Assembly: GCA_035691485.1 (NCBI GenBank)
Contig: DASSIZ010000061.1
Span: forward strand, 1-36,510
DNA length: 36,510 bases
Direction: 5' to 3'
Source: Terriglobales bacterium
Lineage (GTDB): Bacteria; Acidobacteriota; Terriglobia; Terriglobales; Acidobacteriaceae
Shown here: piece by piece, positions 14,806 through 24,108 of the stretch
Layout: each line of letters opens with the position of its first letter
Position numbering within the stretch: position 1 is the first letter of the stretch
The notes under the pieces: generated by a model
The model's input: the letters and a program-made list of their open reading frames with translations, nothing else
Told to the model about the DNA's origin: nothing
Database searches by the model: none
Program-made: the position numbers and the translations under genes

Positions 14806-17622
14806 ATGCTGGGCACGACCATCTCCCACTACCGCATCCTGCGAAAGCTTGGCGGCGGCGGCATGGGGATCGTGTATGAGGCCGAAGACCTCAAGCTCCG
14901 CCGGCACGTCGCCCTGAAGTTCCTGCCTGGCGACCTCGCCTCCGATGCCACTGCGCTCCGCCGCTTCGAGCGCGAAGCGCAAGCCGCTTCCGCGCTGAAT
15001 CATCCGAACATCTGCACCATCTACGAGATCGACACCGCCAATGGACAAACTTTCATCGCGATGGAGTTGCTGGAAGGCGAAACCCTGAAACATGCGATCG
15101 GCGGGAAAGCGATGGATCTCGAATCACTGCTCGACCTCGCCACCCAGATCGCCGACGCGCTCGACGCCGCTCACGCCGCCGACATCGTTCATCGTGATAT
15201 CAAGCCGGCCAACATTTTCATCACCCGGCGCGGCCAGGCCAAGGTGCTCGACTTCGGCTTAGCCAAGGTGTCCGCTGCAAAAGCTGCCGCCGTGGATGAC
15301 GCCGCTACCGCCCTTACCTTGCCCGGCGGCGCCGTTGGCACGCTCGACTACATGTCACCGGAGCAGGTGGCAGGCAAGGATCTCGACGTCCGCACCGACT
15401 TGTTCTCCTTCGGCGTGGTCCTCTACGAGATGGCAACCGGAGCGCTTCCCTTCCACGGCGCTACCTTCGGCGCCATCTCCCACTCCATCCTCAGCGTCTC
15501 GCCCACCGCACCCGTGCGCCTGAATCCCCAGGTTCCGCCGAAGCTGGAAGAAATCATCAGCAAATGCCTGGAGAAAGACGCGAGGCTGCGCTATCAGCAT
15601 GCCTCCGAGCTCCGCACTGATCTGCAACGCTTGCGGCGCGATACCGGCGCCACCAGCCTGCCCGCCACCTCGCTGCCGCAGAGCGCAATTCCGGTGAATC
15701 GCTGGAAGATGATCCTGCCGCCCGTAGCCGCCGTCCTCGCGATTGCGGTGGCAACTTACTTCTACCTTCACCGCGCGCCGCAACTCACTGACAAAGACAC
15801 CATCGTTCTTGCTGACTTCGTCAATACCACCAGCGACCCGGTGTTCGACGGCACGCTGCGGCAGGGCTTGGCAGTGCAACTGCAGCAGTCGCCCTTTCTC
15901 AGTCTCGTCTCCGAGGAGCACATCCAACAAAGCCTTCGGCTCATGGCTAAGCCGCCCGACACGCGGATCACTCCCGATCTTGCGCGCGAGCTTTGCGAGC
16001 GCACCGCCGGCGCGGCTGTCATTGACGGCTCAATATCCAGCCTGGGTAGCCAGTATGTCTTGGGACTGCGTGCCAGGAATTGCCGCACCGGAGACACCCT
16101 CGCCGAAGAGCAGGCGCAGGCGCCTAGGAAAGAAGATGTGCTCAACGTGCTGAGCCAGGTCGCCGGCAAATTGAGAACGCGCCTCGGCGAATCGCTCACC
16201 ACGGTCCAGAAACACAATATCCCGCTCCCGGAAGCGACCACTTCGTCGCTGGAGGCCTTGCATGCCTACGCTCAAGCTGTCAGAGCTGAGTTTTCAAGTG
16301 GCAGTGCCGCCGCCTTGCCGCTGATGAAGCGAGCTTTGGAAATTGATCCCAAGTTCGCCCTCGTTTACGCGCACTTGGGCCTGGTGTACAGCTCGATGGG
16401 GGAGTCTGCCCTGGCGAGGGAGAGCACGACCAAAGCTTACCAACTCCGCGACCGTGCCAGTGACCGCGAGAGGTTCTTCATATCTTCTCTTTACGACCGC
16501 GACGTGACCGGCAATCTGGAGCGGCAAGAACAAACTTTGCAGTCGTGGGCACAAGCCTATCCACGCGATCGCAGCGCCCATGGATTGCAGTCGGGGTTTG
16601 CGTTGCAAGGCACCGGCCAGTTTGAGAAGTCGATCGAAGAAGCCAATTTCGCGCTCGCCATCGATCCCGATTTCAGTCCCGGTTACATCAACCGTTCCTT
16701 CAGCTACTTCTATCTGGGTCGCTTTCCCGAAGCCGCGAGCACGCTTCAGCAGGCTTCCGATCGCAAGATCGAAACCCCGGAAGCATTGATCCTGCAATAC
16801 TACCTGGCCTTCGTCAAAGGCGATGACGCTGGCATGAATGCGGCAGCCGCTCTCGCTAAAGGCAAGCCCGGAGCGGAGGACTGGATCACTCTCTCTCATT
16901 CCCTCGTTTTCGCCCGATCCGGCAAGTTAGCATCGGCGAGGAAGGTGCTACGCAACGCGATTGACTTGGCTCGGCAATCGGGCCAGCGTGAAAGAGCCGC
17001 AACCTTTGCTGCCGCGGAACCCGTGTGGGACGCTTTGGTTGGCAATGCCTCCGCGGTGAGCCCTACCGCCAAGGCAGCTCTGGAACTGTCCAACGGCCGT
17101 GACGTCGAGTACGCTGCCGCGTTTGCCCTGGCTCTGGCGGGAGACGTTTCCACCGCGCAGTCGCTCGGCACCGATCTGCAAAAGCGCTTTCCGGAAGACT
17201 CCTCCGTGCAGTTCAATTATCTGCCAACCTTGCGCGCACTCGAGGCCCTGCGCCATCAGGAGCCGCAACGGGCTATCGAGTTGCTGCAGGCCGTGCGTTA
17301 CGAGTTCGGGGTGCCGGCCCTCAATTTCAACAACTTCTTTGGCGGCCTCTATCCGACTTACGTCCGTGGTCAAGCGTTCCTCGCGCTGGGACACGGTGCG
17401 GAGGCGGCCGCTGAGTTCCAGAAAATTCTCGACCACTCCGGGCTCAATTTTGCCGATCCCACCGGTGCGTTGGCCTACCTCGGCATCGCTCGCGCTTCCC
17501 TCCTCCAGGGCGACACCGCTAAAGCCCGCGCCGCTTACCAGAACTTTCTCTCCCTTTGGAAAGATGCCGACCCCGGGATTCCCGTCTTTCAACAAGCGAA
17601 AGCGGAATTCGCCCGGCTCTAG
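14806..17622 (+). CDS. Receptor-type Ser/Thr protein kinase with TPR tail, 938 aa
   Basis: A Hanks-type kinase anchored in the inner membrane. The kinase domain (about 9-275) has the glycine loop [11 protein letters not shown], Lys38 (VALKF), the HRD motif 129-131 ([10 protein letters not shown]), DFG 149-151, and [10 protein letters not shown], so it should be active. One transmembrane helix lies at about 301-321. After it comes a FlgO/TolB-like region ([20 protein letters not shown] ... [12 protein letters not shown]), then from about 500 onward TPR-like helical repeats ([43 protein letters not shown]). This layout is frequent in acidobacteria. ATG 14806 is chosen because the kinase fold begins at once; the frame opens at 14683 through repeat sequence. 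Signal and targets are unknown. Confidence 0.93.
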   Translation: MLGTTISHYRILRKLGGGGMGIVYEAEDLKLRRHVALKFLPGDLASDATALRRFEREAQAASALNHPNICTIYEIDTANGQTFIAMELLEGETLKHAIGGKAMDLESLLDLATQIADALDAAHAADIVHRDIKPANIFITRRGQAKVLDFGLAKVSAAKAAAVDDAATALTLPGGAVGTLDYMSPEQVAGKDLDVRTDLFSFGVVLYEMATGALPFHGATFGAISHSILSVSPTAPVRLNPQVPPKLEEIISKCLEKDARLRYQHASELRTDLQRLRRDTGATSLPATSLPQSAIPVNRWKMILPPVAAVLAIAVATYFYLHRAPQLTDKDTIVLADFVNTTSDPVFDGTLRQGLAVQLQQSPFLSLVSEEHIQQSLRLMAKPPDTRITPDLARELCERTAGAAVIDGSISSLGSQYVLGLRARNCRTGDTLAEEQAQAPRKEDVLNVLSQVAGKLRTRLGESLTTVQKHNIPLPEATTSSLEALHAYAQAVRAEFSSGSAAALPLMKRALEIDPKFALVYAHLGLVYSSMGESALARESTTKAYQLRDRASDRERFFISSLYDRDVTGNLERQEQTLQSWAQAYPRDRSAHGLQSGFALQGTGQFEKSIEEANFALAIDPDFSPGYINRSFSYFYLGRFPEAASTLQQASDRKIETPEALILQYYLAFVKGDDAGMNAAAALAKGKPGAEDWITLSHSLVFARSGKLASARKVLRNAIDLARQSGQRERAATFAAAEPVWDALVGNASAVSPTAKAALELSNGRDVEYAAAFALALAGDVSTAQSLGTDLQKRFPEDSSVQFNYLPTLRALEALRHQEPQRAIELLQAVRYEFGVPALNFNNFFGGLYPTYVRGQAFLALGHGAEAAAEFQKILDHSGLNFADPTGALAYLGIARASLLQGDTAKARAAYQNFLSLWKDADPGIPVFQQAKAEFARL

Positions 17623-17851
17623 CGTCGCCTTTCCAACGTCGCCACGGTATCCCACGCCGTGGTTGAAAGGAGCCGGTGGCGCAACTTTGCGTCTGGACCA
17701 GTTGACATGCTGTCTTCCAGCCGAATAGATTTCCGGCACTTGTTATTGGGGTTGCCAGGCATTCTTCTCACGCTCGAATGCGTTTGTGGGGGCGCCCCCC
17801 GACCGAATTTCGGAGAGATCACTGCGCGTCGCATGCAGTAAAAGGAGACCT

Positions 17852-19000
17852 ATGAAACGCACACCAGCCATTTGCGTCTTCGGCGTACTGCTATTGCTCG
17901 GCTTTGCCCTGCCGGTTGCCGCCCAGAGCTCGGGCTGCATTGCTCACCGCCCGAAATACCTCGAGGGAGTCTTCGAGGTGCATTACGACAGCGGCTGTAC
18001 CGGACACGACGAACCCGAACTTGATCCTGTATCCAGCGCGGCCGGATCGGCCCGCGATCTCACCTGGACGGTGATTCTGCCGGCCGACGGAAGCTTTCCC
18101 GCATCCGCCCCCGGCCCGACATTCTGGTTTGGAGGTACGGTTACAGATCCCAACAGCCTATTCGGCCAAGCGTTCGTGGAACTGCAATTCTATCCCGATG
18201 CGCTGGTCAGCAACTGCACCCCTCAGGGCGGATTCGTGGTCAGCAACGCGCCCAACACCTACACGGCATGCTCGCCGGTGTGGAAAGTCACGCAGACGGG
18301 AACCAGGTTCCAGGAGACGGCGGCATTCAATGCCATGCTGACCGACGGCAGCGGCCCCAGCAACCCATTGATCATGCATGCCGGCGATGTTGTCACCGTA
18401 CACTGGTTTACCACGCCCGCAGCCGATGGCTTTCACGTCACGGTAACCGACCTCAACACCGGCAAGGCAGGTACGATCGTGCTCAACTCCAAGAGTGACG
18501 GTCCTTTAATGCCCGCTTTCGACACTCAGGAAATCGGAAATGCACTGGGCTGGGGAATTGTCTTCGACACGCCGAATTCCTTCGTCTGGGAGATCGGCCA
18601 CACATCGCCCTTCACTACTCCGGCCGACCAGTTTTGCATTCCGGGACAGACCATCTGCCAGTCGTATAACGCGGCCGCTTGGGCTGGCGCTTCACCTATC
18701 CAGATCCTTGGCGTGAAGTTTGGAGACGGCAGCGCACCCAGGAAATGGGCCGTAGTCAGCGATTTTGGCGGTATCGCTGAAGTCTTGGGCATCACCAACT
18801 CCAGCAACTGCAATGCCTATGGCGGTCCATTTTGCATTTACCCGTGGTTTTCCGTCAGCAGCACCGGTGCCTTCAACTTCGGCGTGGATTATCCGAATAC
18901 GAAGAAGGACTTCGGACAAGCCAATCAATATCCGCAAACCGAACAGTGCGGAGGTCCATTCGGTTCCAATTCAACTTACTGCGCCAACGTCGTTCACTAA
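17852..19000 (+). CDS. Secreted cysteine-rich protein of unknown function, 382 aa
   Basis: Not recognised. The signal peptide is clear: KRTPAICVFGVLLLLGFALPVAA then QSSG. The mature protein is rich in Gly, Ser, Thr, Asn and aromatic residues, as in extracellular beta-sandwich proteins, with many Cys likely to form disulfides: SGCIAH, SGCTGH, SNCTPQ, TACSPV, FCIPGQTIC, then two related pairs NCNAYGGPFC and QCGGPFGSNSTYC near the C-terminus. AAAGGAGA at 17841-17848 precedes the ATG, a strong site. The 229-nt gap after the kinase stop and the own ribosome-binding site suggest a separate transcript. No catalytic motif could be identified; an extracellular enzyme or binding protein are both possible. 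Confidence 0.85.
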   Translation: MKRTPAICVFGVLLLLGFALPVAAQSSGCIAHRPKYLEGVFEVHYDSGCTGHDEPELDPVSSAAGSARDLTWTVILPADGSFPASAPGPTFWFGGTVTDPNSLFGQAFVELQFYPDALVSNCTPQGGFVVSNAPNTYTACSPVWKVTQTGTRFQETAAFNAMLTDGSGPSNPLIMHAGDVVTVHWFTTPAADGFHVTVTDLNTGKAGTIVLNSKSDGPLMPAFDTQEIGNALGWGIVFDTPNSFVWEIGHTSPFTTPADQFCIPGQTICQSYNAAAWAGASPIQILGVKFGDGSAPRKWAVVSDFGGIAEVLGITNSSNCNAYGGPFCIYPWFSVSSTGAFNFGVDYPNTKKDFGQANQYPQTEQCGGPFGSNSTYCANVVH

Positions 19001-19064
19001 GACATGGGCTGCTAGGGCGCGATGTAGTTCGTCGCAACGATGTGAATACGGTACTCTTGGCGCG

Positions 19065-20087
19065 CTAGCTTTCCGGGGGCCCATTCCCCGGAATCGCCGG
19101 CGGGCCTCCCCTGGGCTCGGGATCGTCGACGCCGCCCTTGGGCAGCCGCTCCTCGGCCGGCTGCTCGCCGGGACGCCGCAGGGTCGGGGCCTTGCCGGGT
19201 TTATTGCTCAGTTCAACCGGATCCACTTGCCGCTGCGCCACCGTCGATTTCATGTCTATTTCGCGGTCGGTGCGTACTACCTTTTCGCCGCCCACCTTCA
19301 TGATCTCCAGCCGCACTACCTCGTCGCCGACGAAGCGCACGAACTGCACGTCCTTCGGCGGTTCCCCGTAAATCCACTCTTCGTACTCGGTGGCGCCGTC
19401 GTGATCGCGATACTTCTTGGGCGGACGTCCCACCGCATACGTCACCATCTCGCGGTTCATGCCCACCAGTACCTGGTGATTCTTGATCGCCTCTTTCAGC
19501 TTCGGCGGCAGCGTGTCCATGTACGCTTCCGCCGCTGATTTGGCGTTGAAATCCAACAGCGGCCGGAGCAGCATCTTGACCTCGTCAATCGACATCTCCG
19601 GCACGTACTTGTCAAAGGCCAACAAGATCACGGTGCCGCGCACATTGTTTCTGTCCTTGTCGTCGGTCGGATTGGTGGGAGTCGTCGATCCGCCCACACT
19701 TCCGATCTCGATGTGCTCGTACCATTTCTTCTTCTTGATCGGCCCGCCATTGATCTCGAACAGGATGGCGTTATCGCCCTTGAACGTGATTCCGGTAATG
19801 CGCGCCCGGTCTCCAGGCTTCACCGACGGACCGTAAGTCGCCACCATGCGCTCGACTTCCTCTTCGCTCGGCGAAACTTTTCCGTTCTTCAGCGTCAATC
19901 CTTTTGGTCCCACCGGAAACGGGCGCCGTGCGAACACCATTTCGGCGTTCAGGCCGCGGATCACCTGCATGCGGGTTTCCTGGCTCATGCGCGGCGTGGT
20001 TGCCGGTTTGGTCTTGTCCGCCCAGCACGCCAGTGCCGCGAGCACCAAGGCCAGAAAAATCAAAGCTGTACTGCGTCGAGCAATCAT
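19065..20087 (-). CDS. Exported protein with BamE-like C-terminal domain, 340 aa
   Basis: No family name can be given with certainty. The N-terminus is a signal peptide (ALIFLALVLAALACWA, with a Cys that might be lipidated). Residues 40-150 contain a compact basic domain (GLTLKNGKVSPSEEEVE, then ITGITFKGDNAILFEING). The region around 208-270 has the look of a SmpA/OmlA (BamE) fold: VLVGMNREMVTYAVGRPPKK, an aromatic EEWIYGEPP, then FVRFVGDEVVRLEIM. The tail is Pro/Gly-rich. An envelope role is inferred from export and this domain. It is convergent with the secreted protein gene and its start is about 50 nt from a heptamer array at 20138. Confidence 0.85.
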   Translation of the reverse strand: MIARRSTALIFLALVLAALACWADKTKPATTPRMSQETRMQVIRGLNAEMVFARRPFPVGPKGLTLKNGKVSPSEEEVERMVATYGPSVKPGDRARITGITFKGDNAILFEINGGPIKKKKWYEHIEIGSVGGSTTPTNPTDDKDRNNVRGTVILLAFDKYVPEMSIDEVKMLLRPLLDFNAKSAAEAYMDTLPPKLKEAIKNHQVLVGMNREMVTYAVGRPPKKYRDHDGATEYEEWIYGEPPKDVQFVRFVGDEVVRLEIMKVGGEKVVRTDREIDMKSTVAQRQVDPVELSNKPGKAPTLRRPGEQPAEERLPKGGVDDPEPRGGPPAIPGNGPPES

Positions 20088-20137
20088 GAATGTACCCGGC
20101 TGGAGTGACTCAATTATACGTCGCTCGTGCCTTATTA

Positions 20138-20304
20138 TTAGTGGTTAGTGGCTAGTCGTCAGGAGTTGTTGTAACCACTAGCAAACAGGGAACGGCACGG
20201 CTTCCAGCCCTGCCGCCGAAAGCCGCCAGGAAATGCGGGCTTCAGCCCTGAGGTTAACCATCCCTCGCCGTTAGCTGGCTTGTTTAGCCGCTAGCAACCA
20301 GCCA
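20138..20304. repeat. Composite intergenic repeat: heptamer arrays around two hairpins
   Basis: Heptamer units TTAGTGG (20138), TTAGTGG (20145), CTAGTCG (20152), TCAGGAG (20159) open the spacer. TTAGCCG (20284), CTAGCAA (20291), CCAGCCA (20298) close it, again with period 7. Between them are two hairpins: GGCACGGCT / AGCCCTGCC (20194-20202 / 20206-20214, one mismatch) and GGGCT / AGCCC (20237-20241 / 20244-20248). Both have a GGCTTC(C)AGCC core, so they look like two copies of one REP-type sequence. The spacer separates the BamE-like gene from the end of the CPBP gene. Confidence 0.75.
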
Positions 20305-20305
20305 C

Positions 20306-21259
20306 TCAATACTGTTGGATGCGGCCTTGCGGCGGTTGGTCGGTTGAGTTCTGCTGGTCCCAACCATCGGATGACGGCGTTGCAGTGGCCTCGGCGCGCG
20401 TCCGGGCCAGGACCGCGTCGCGTCGCGTCAGCAGAACCACCGGGACAAGTCCGAGCACGATCACGATTGTGCCCAGCCAACTGCCCTCGATGCCGTAGCT
20501 GCCTCCGGTCATCCAGCGCGGGCCGCTGGCGCGCGTTTTCGCCATCACCGCGAAATCGGTAAGGCCGCTGACCGGCAGCCCGAAAACCAGGCCCAGCGCG
20601 GTGTTCCAGGCAAAGTGGATTCCCCACGACATCCATAATGCGCCCGTGCGCAGGTAGGCGAAGCAGAGCAAAGCGCCAATTACGCAGGTATTCAGCATCG
20701 CCAGGTTCGAGGCGTGCGGATTTCCCTGGTGCGCCATCCCAAACAGCAACGACATCACGACCACAGCAACCACCGGGCCGGCGGCTTCCCGCAGCCGCTG
20801 GAACGGGTAGCTGCGGAACATCAGTTCCTCACCCATCGCTGCCGTTGCCAGGATGAACAGTTCCGAGATCGCCAGCAAGATGGTGCGCGAGGAAATGCTC
20901 ACCGTCGCGCGCAGGTCGCCGAAGACCGCCATGGCCACCACCGCCACAACGATCAGGGCGGTGCCGATCGCCAGTCCTTCCAGGGTTTGGCGTCTCCAGC
21001 CGGAAAATCTTCCCAGACCCATGGCCGCGAAAAAATGCTCGTCCACCTGGTCGGCCGACATCAACAACAGCGCGTATCCCACCAGCAGCAAGATCACGGT
21101 CAGCGGCCGATACACAGCCTCCAGTATCCGATTGCTGTTGTGCGAGAGCGAAGAGGCCACCCCGATGGCGATGAAGTTGGCGACAAAGGCGACCACCAGC
21201 CCGAGCGGGAAGCGCCACACCGAGCGCAGGCGTCCCTGATTGTCGTGCCAAGGGTTCAC
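20306..21259 (-). CDS. CPBP-family intramembrane metalloprotease, 317 aa
   Basis: A polytopic inner-membrane protein of the CPBP (Abi/Rce1) family of intramembrane glutamic endopeptidases. All three motifs are present: EExxxR at 144-149 (GEELMFRSYPF), FxxxH at 173-177 (LFGMAHQGNP) and HxxxN at 215-219 (GIHFAWN). About seven or eight hydrophobic helices surround them. The C-terminal 40 residues are polar and low in complexity. Its ATG overlaps the stop of the GHMP kinase gene by 4 nt (ATGA at 21256-21259), so translation is coupled to that gene. Substrates of bacterial members are mostly unknown; some act in bacteriocin immunity or envelope processing. Confidence 0.92.
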   Translation of the reverse strand: MNPWHDNQGRLRSVWRFPLGLVVAFVANFIAIGVASSLSHNSNRILEAVYRPLTVILLLVGYALLLMSADQVDEHFFAAMGLGRFSGWRRQTLEGLAIGTALIVVAVVAMAVFGDLRATVSISSRTILLAISELFILATAAMGEELMFRSYPFQRLREAAGPVVAVVVMSLLFGMAHQGNPHASNLAMLNTCVIGALLCFAYLRTGALWMSWGIHFAWNTALGLVFGLPVSGLTDFAVMAKTRASGPRWMTGGSYGIEGSWLGTIVIVLGLVPVVLLTRRDAVLARTRAEATATPSSDGWDQQNSTDQPPQGRIQQY

Positions 21260-22299
21260 GCCCGCGCTCCCGCCGCGACCGATGAAATCACCAGGCCGTC
21301 GCGCGCCACGCGAAACGGCAGCAGCCGCGCGCCCGCCGCGCGCAGCGCCTCCGCCACGCGTTCCTTGGCTTCTTCGCGCACCATGAACACCACGCAGCCT
21401 CCGCCGCCGGCGCCGCAGACCTTCGCCGCGCGGCCGCCATTTTTTCCCGCCGCCGCCACCAGCTTGTCAATCAGCGGCGTCGAAATGCGCTTGTAGTTGC
21501 TCTTGCGGAACTTCCACTCTTCCTGCAGCAGGCGCGCAACCTGGTCCCAGTCGGCATCGGAAAGTGCGTCGTGCATGGCGCGCGAAATTTGCGCCATGCG
21601 CTCGAAATTCCGCACGACCTTGCGGTCGCCGTCAATGTGCGCCTTGAACACTTCCCAGTTGTTGATGCCGGAGGCGCGCGGCGCGCCGGTATAGACCAGC
21701 AGGAAGCGCGCTTCGATTTCCTCCGGCGCCACCGGCAGCGCCTCGCGCCGAACCACGTCGGTGTCCAGGTGAATGGCGCTTACCCCGCCATACAGCGCCG
21801 GATAATAATCCTGGCAGCCGGTCGGCACGTTGATCAGTTGCGCCTCCACGTTCTGCGCCAGCACGCGCATCTCTTCGCGATTCATGGCCCGGCCCATGTA
21901 GCGCGCCAGCGCGCCCGTGGTCGCGATCATCAGCGCCGAGGAGCCGGCAATGCCCGCGCCCGCCGGCGACTCCGACGTGGTCTCGATGGCCAGCCCGCCT
22001 TGCGGCTGAAAAAACTGCAGCAGCCTCGCCGCCAGCGGATGGGCAAACTTCTTGGCGCAGCAGAGCGCCTCCAGGTTGTCGAAGCGCTCCTCGCGTCCGG
22101 TGTCCAAAGACTTCAGATGGATCGCGTTGCCGGCCAGCGGCGTGACGCGGCAGGTGGTCAGGATGCTGATCGCGAAATTGACCGTCACGCTCCCAGGATG
22201 AAACAGGTACAGCGGCCACAGGTCAATGGTGGCGCCGGCCAGGTCGGCGCGGCAGGGGGCCTGGGCGAGGACCGCATGGCGATCATTTTGAGATGGCAT
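21256..22299 (-). CDS. GHMP-family sugar kinase, 347 aa
   Basis: A cytoplasmic small-molecule kinase of the GHMP superfamily. The phosphate-binding loop is SPAGAGIAGSSA (111-122). The C-terminal glycine motif is KVCGAGGGGC (293-302). TGCQDYYPALYGG (160-172) resembles the catalytic region of heptose-7-phosphate kinase (HddA) and L-fucokinase, so a sugar or sugar phosphate is the likely acceptor. The usual N-terminal GGGTD motif is altered to AGATIDLWP (21-29), which departs from HddA and leaves the substrate open. AAAAGGGG precedes the ATG. It is the first gene of a coupled pair with the CPBP protease; no other nucleotide-sugar genes are nearby. Confidence 0.88.
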   Translation of the reverse strand: MPSQNDRHAVLAQAPCRADLAGATIDLWPLYLFHPGSVTVNFAISILTTCRVTPLAGNAIHLKSLDTGREERFDNLEALCCAKKFAHPLAARLLQFFQPQGGLAIETTSESPAGAGIAGSSALMIATTGALARYMGRAMNREEMRVLAQNVEAQLINVPTGCQDYYPALYGGVSAIHLDTDVVRREALPVAPEEIEARFLLVYTGAPRASGINNWEVFKAHIDGDRKVVRNFERMAQISRAMHDALSDADWDQVARLLQEEWKFRKSNYKRISTPLIDKLVAAAGKNGGRAAKVCGAGGGGCVVFMVREEAKERVAEALRAAGARLLPFRVARDGLVISSVAAGARA

Positions 22300-22345
22300 G
22301 CCCCTTTTTGTATCACGAGCTTACGGGCGCGCAGGTTTGGCAACG

Positions 22346-22363
22346 ATGTTCTTCGTAGAACAT
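22346..22363 (-). terminator. Small hairpin after the decarboxylase gene
   Basis: ATGTTCT (22346-22352) and AGAACAT (22357-22363) form a perfect 7-bp stem with a 4-nt loop, about 80 nt past the decarboxylase stop and before the GHMP kinase start. There is no T-run in the direction of transcription, so termination is only a possibility. Confidence 0.35.
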
Positions 22364-22443
22364 TGTGGAAATCGTGTTTATTTGCCGCGGTGAATCCCGA
22401 ATCGGGAATCAGCGCAGTGTGGTCGCAACCCGGTTATCGGAAG

Positions 22444-23877
22444 TCATTGTTTGCTTCCGGGATTCGCAATTACCTCCGCCGCCACCGCCATCACTTCGTC
22501 CAGGATGGCGCGCACGTCTTCATCCCTGGTGCGGTGATTGACAAAGCAGGCGCGCAAGGCGAAGCGTCCACCGAGGCTGGCGTTGGAAATGTAGACGCGC
22601 CCGCGCTCGATGACGCGTTTCAGGATGCGCTGGTTAAGGTCATCAAGATTTTGTTGGTCTCGGGCCGGCGAACCGTGCCCCCGGTGCCGAAAACAGACAG
22701 CGCTTAACTCGACCGGGGCCAAAAGTTCGAGAGCATCGCCGGCGCGGATGAGGTCGGCGAGTTGCTGCGCGTGGGCAAGGTCGGCGCGAATGGCATCGCG
22801 AAAGGCATTCAGGCCGTGATAGCGCAGCGAGAGCCAGATCTTCAGCGCGCGGAAGCGGCGCGACAGCTCCATTGATTCTTCAAAAAAAGCGAAGCCTTCG
22901 ACGGGGTCGTGGCTGAGCGCGCGGGCATAGTCGCCGCTGTGCGAGAAGGCCGCGTGCGCGTGCCGGCGGTCGCGGTACAGCAGGCAGCCACAATCCAAAG
23001 GCTGGTACAGCCACTTGTGGGGATCGAGCGACACGGAATCGGCGGCGGCGAGGCCGCGGAATTTCTCGGGTGTGGCGATGGCGGCGAGCGCGCCGTAAGC
23101 GCCATCGACATGCAACCAGAGGTTGTGACGGCGGCAAATGTCAGCGACTTCAACCAGCGGATCGATGGCGCCCGTGTTCACGGTGCCGGCGGAGGCGACG
23201 ACCGCGATTGCCTGCTTCCCTGCCCTTTGGTCTTCCGCGATTTGTTTCTCCAGTTCAACGGGAGACATACGGAAATTTTCATCGACTGGAATAAGCCGGA
23301 GGTTCTTGCGCCCGATTCCCAGCAGGGCGACGGCCTTGGGAATCGACATGTGAACTTCGCTGGAGGCGTACACGATGGCAGGTTGCGCGCCGTCGTCGTT
23401 GGCCGGCAGCCTGGACTCGCGGGCCATGGCCAGCGCCATGGTGTTGGCCGAAGATCCGCCGCCGGTAAGGCTTCCAAAGAAGCCGCTGCAGCCGATCGCA
23501 TCCGCCAGCCAGCCGACCACAAGCCGCTCGATGGTCACGGCGGCAGGCGAAGAGCGCCACGCGGTGACGTTCTGATTCATGACGCTGGCGAGCAGGTCGG
23601 CACAGGCGGCGATGGGGTCTCCGGAACCGAGCACGTACCCGAAGAAGCGGGGGCTGGGCGGACGCGACGAGCGGAGCACGCTCAACAGCGCAGCCAGGGC
23701 CTCTTCTCCCTCGCCCTCCTGCGGCAGCGGTTCGGTGAAATCCTGCAACAGCGCCAGGCCGGATGCATCCGGCGGAAAGGCCGGCAGCTGGTCAAGTTCT
23801 TCAAGATAATTTTTGGCGAGGCCGAGAACGTATCCGGCGGCGCGCCAGAATTGCTCAGGAGAGGTTTCAAGAGGCAT
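22444..23877 (-). CDS. PLP-dependent amino-acid decarboxylase, group II, 477 aa
   Basis: A fold-type I pyridoxal-phosphate enzyme of the aromatic-L-amino-acid/diaminobutyrate decarboxylase family. The PLP lysine is Lys288 in SLDPHKWLYQPLDCG. Asp258 in HVDGAYGALAA contacts the pyridine nitrogen. Earlier landmarks are ASVMNQNVTAWRSSPAA and GSLTGGGSSANTMAL, which match the active-site and phosphate region of tyrosine/tryptophan/DOPA decarboxylases. The start is set at ATG 23877 (PLETSPEQFWRAAGY); the frame is open to 23970 but that part looks like leader DNA. There is no good Shine-Dalgarno. The product would be an aromatic or related amine; the substrate cannot be fixed by eye. Confidence 0.92.
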   Translation of the reverse strand: MPLETSPEQFWRAAGYVLGLAKNYLEELDQLPAFPPDASGLALLQDFTEPLPQEGEGEEALAALLSVLRSSRPPSPRFFGYVLGSGDPIAACADLLASVMNQNVTAWRSSPAAVTIERLVVGWLADAIGCSGFFGSLTGGGSSANTMALAMARESRLPANDDGAQPAIVYASSEVHMSIPKAVALLGIGRKNLRLIPVDENFRMSPVELEKQIAEDQRAGKQAIAVVASAGTVNTGAIDPLVEVADICRRHNLWLHVDGAYGALAAIATPEKFRGLAAADSVSLDPHKWLYQPLDCGCLLYRDRRHAHAAFSHSGDYARALSHDPVEGFAFFEESMELSRRFRALKIWLSLRYHGLNAFRDAIRADLAHAQQLADLIRAGDALELLAPVELSAVCFRHRGHGSPARDQQNLDDLNQRILKRVIERGRVYISNASLGGRFALRACFVNHRTRDEDVRAILDEVMAVAAEVIANPGSKQ

Positions 23878-24108
23878 GGGGGCATCATTGTAGCTGGTGG
23901 CGGGGGTTGTAGCGGGGTATGTCGACTTCTCAACAATCAAAGAAAAGTGTTCAAACTTGCACAGAATCATGCCGGGTGGCGCTGCACAATTCCCATTACG
24001 TAATGTGCGGCCGCGGGGTCCGCTCGAGTCCTATCCGCAGTCCCTCGACCATCATCAAGCATGAAAGTATCTGCCATCTAAACTTACGATGGAGAAGGAC
24101 GTTGCGAA

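Noticed and set aside
17642-17662. Terminator after the kinase gene (CCACGG/CCGTGG)
   Set aside because: Only a 6-bp stem with a 9-nt loop and no T-tract; too weak to call.
22909-24003. 364-codon plus-strand open frame
   Set aside because: Antisense to the PLP decarboxylase, which has its lysine and aspartate motifs in the other direction.
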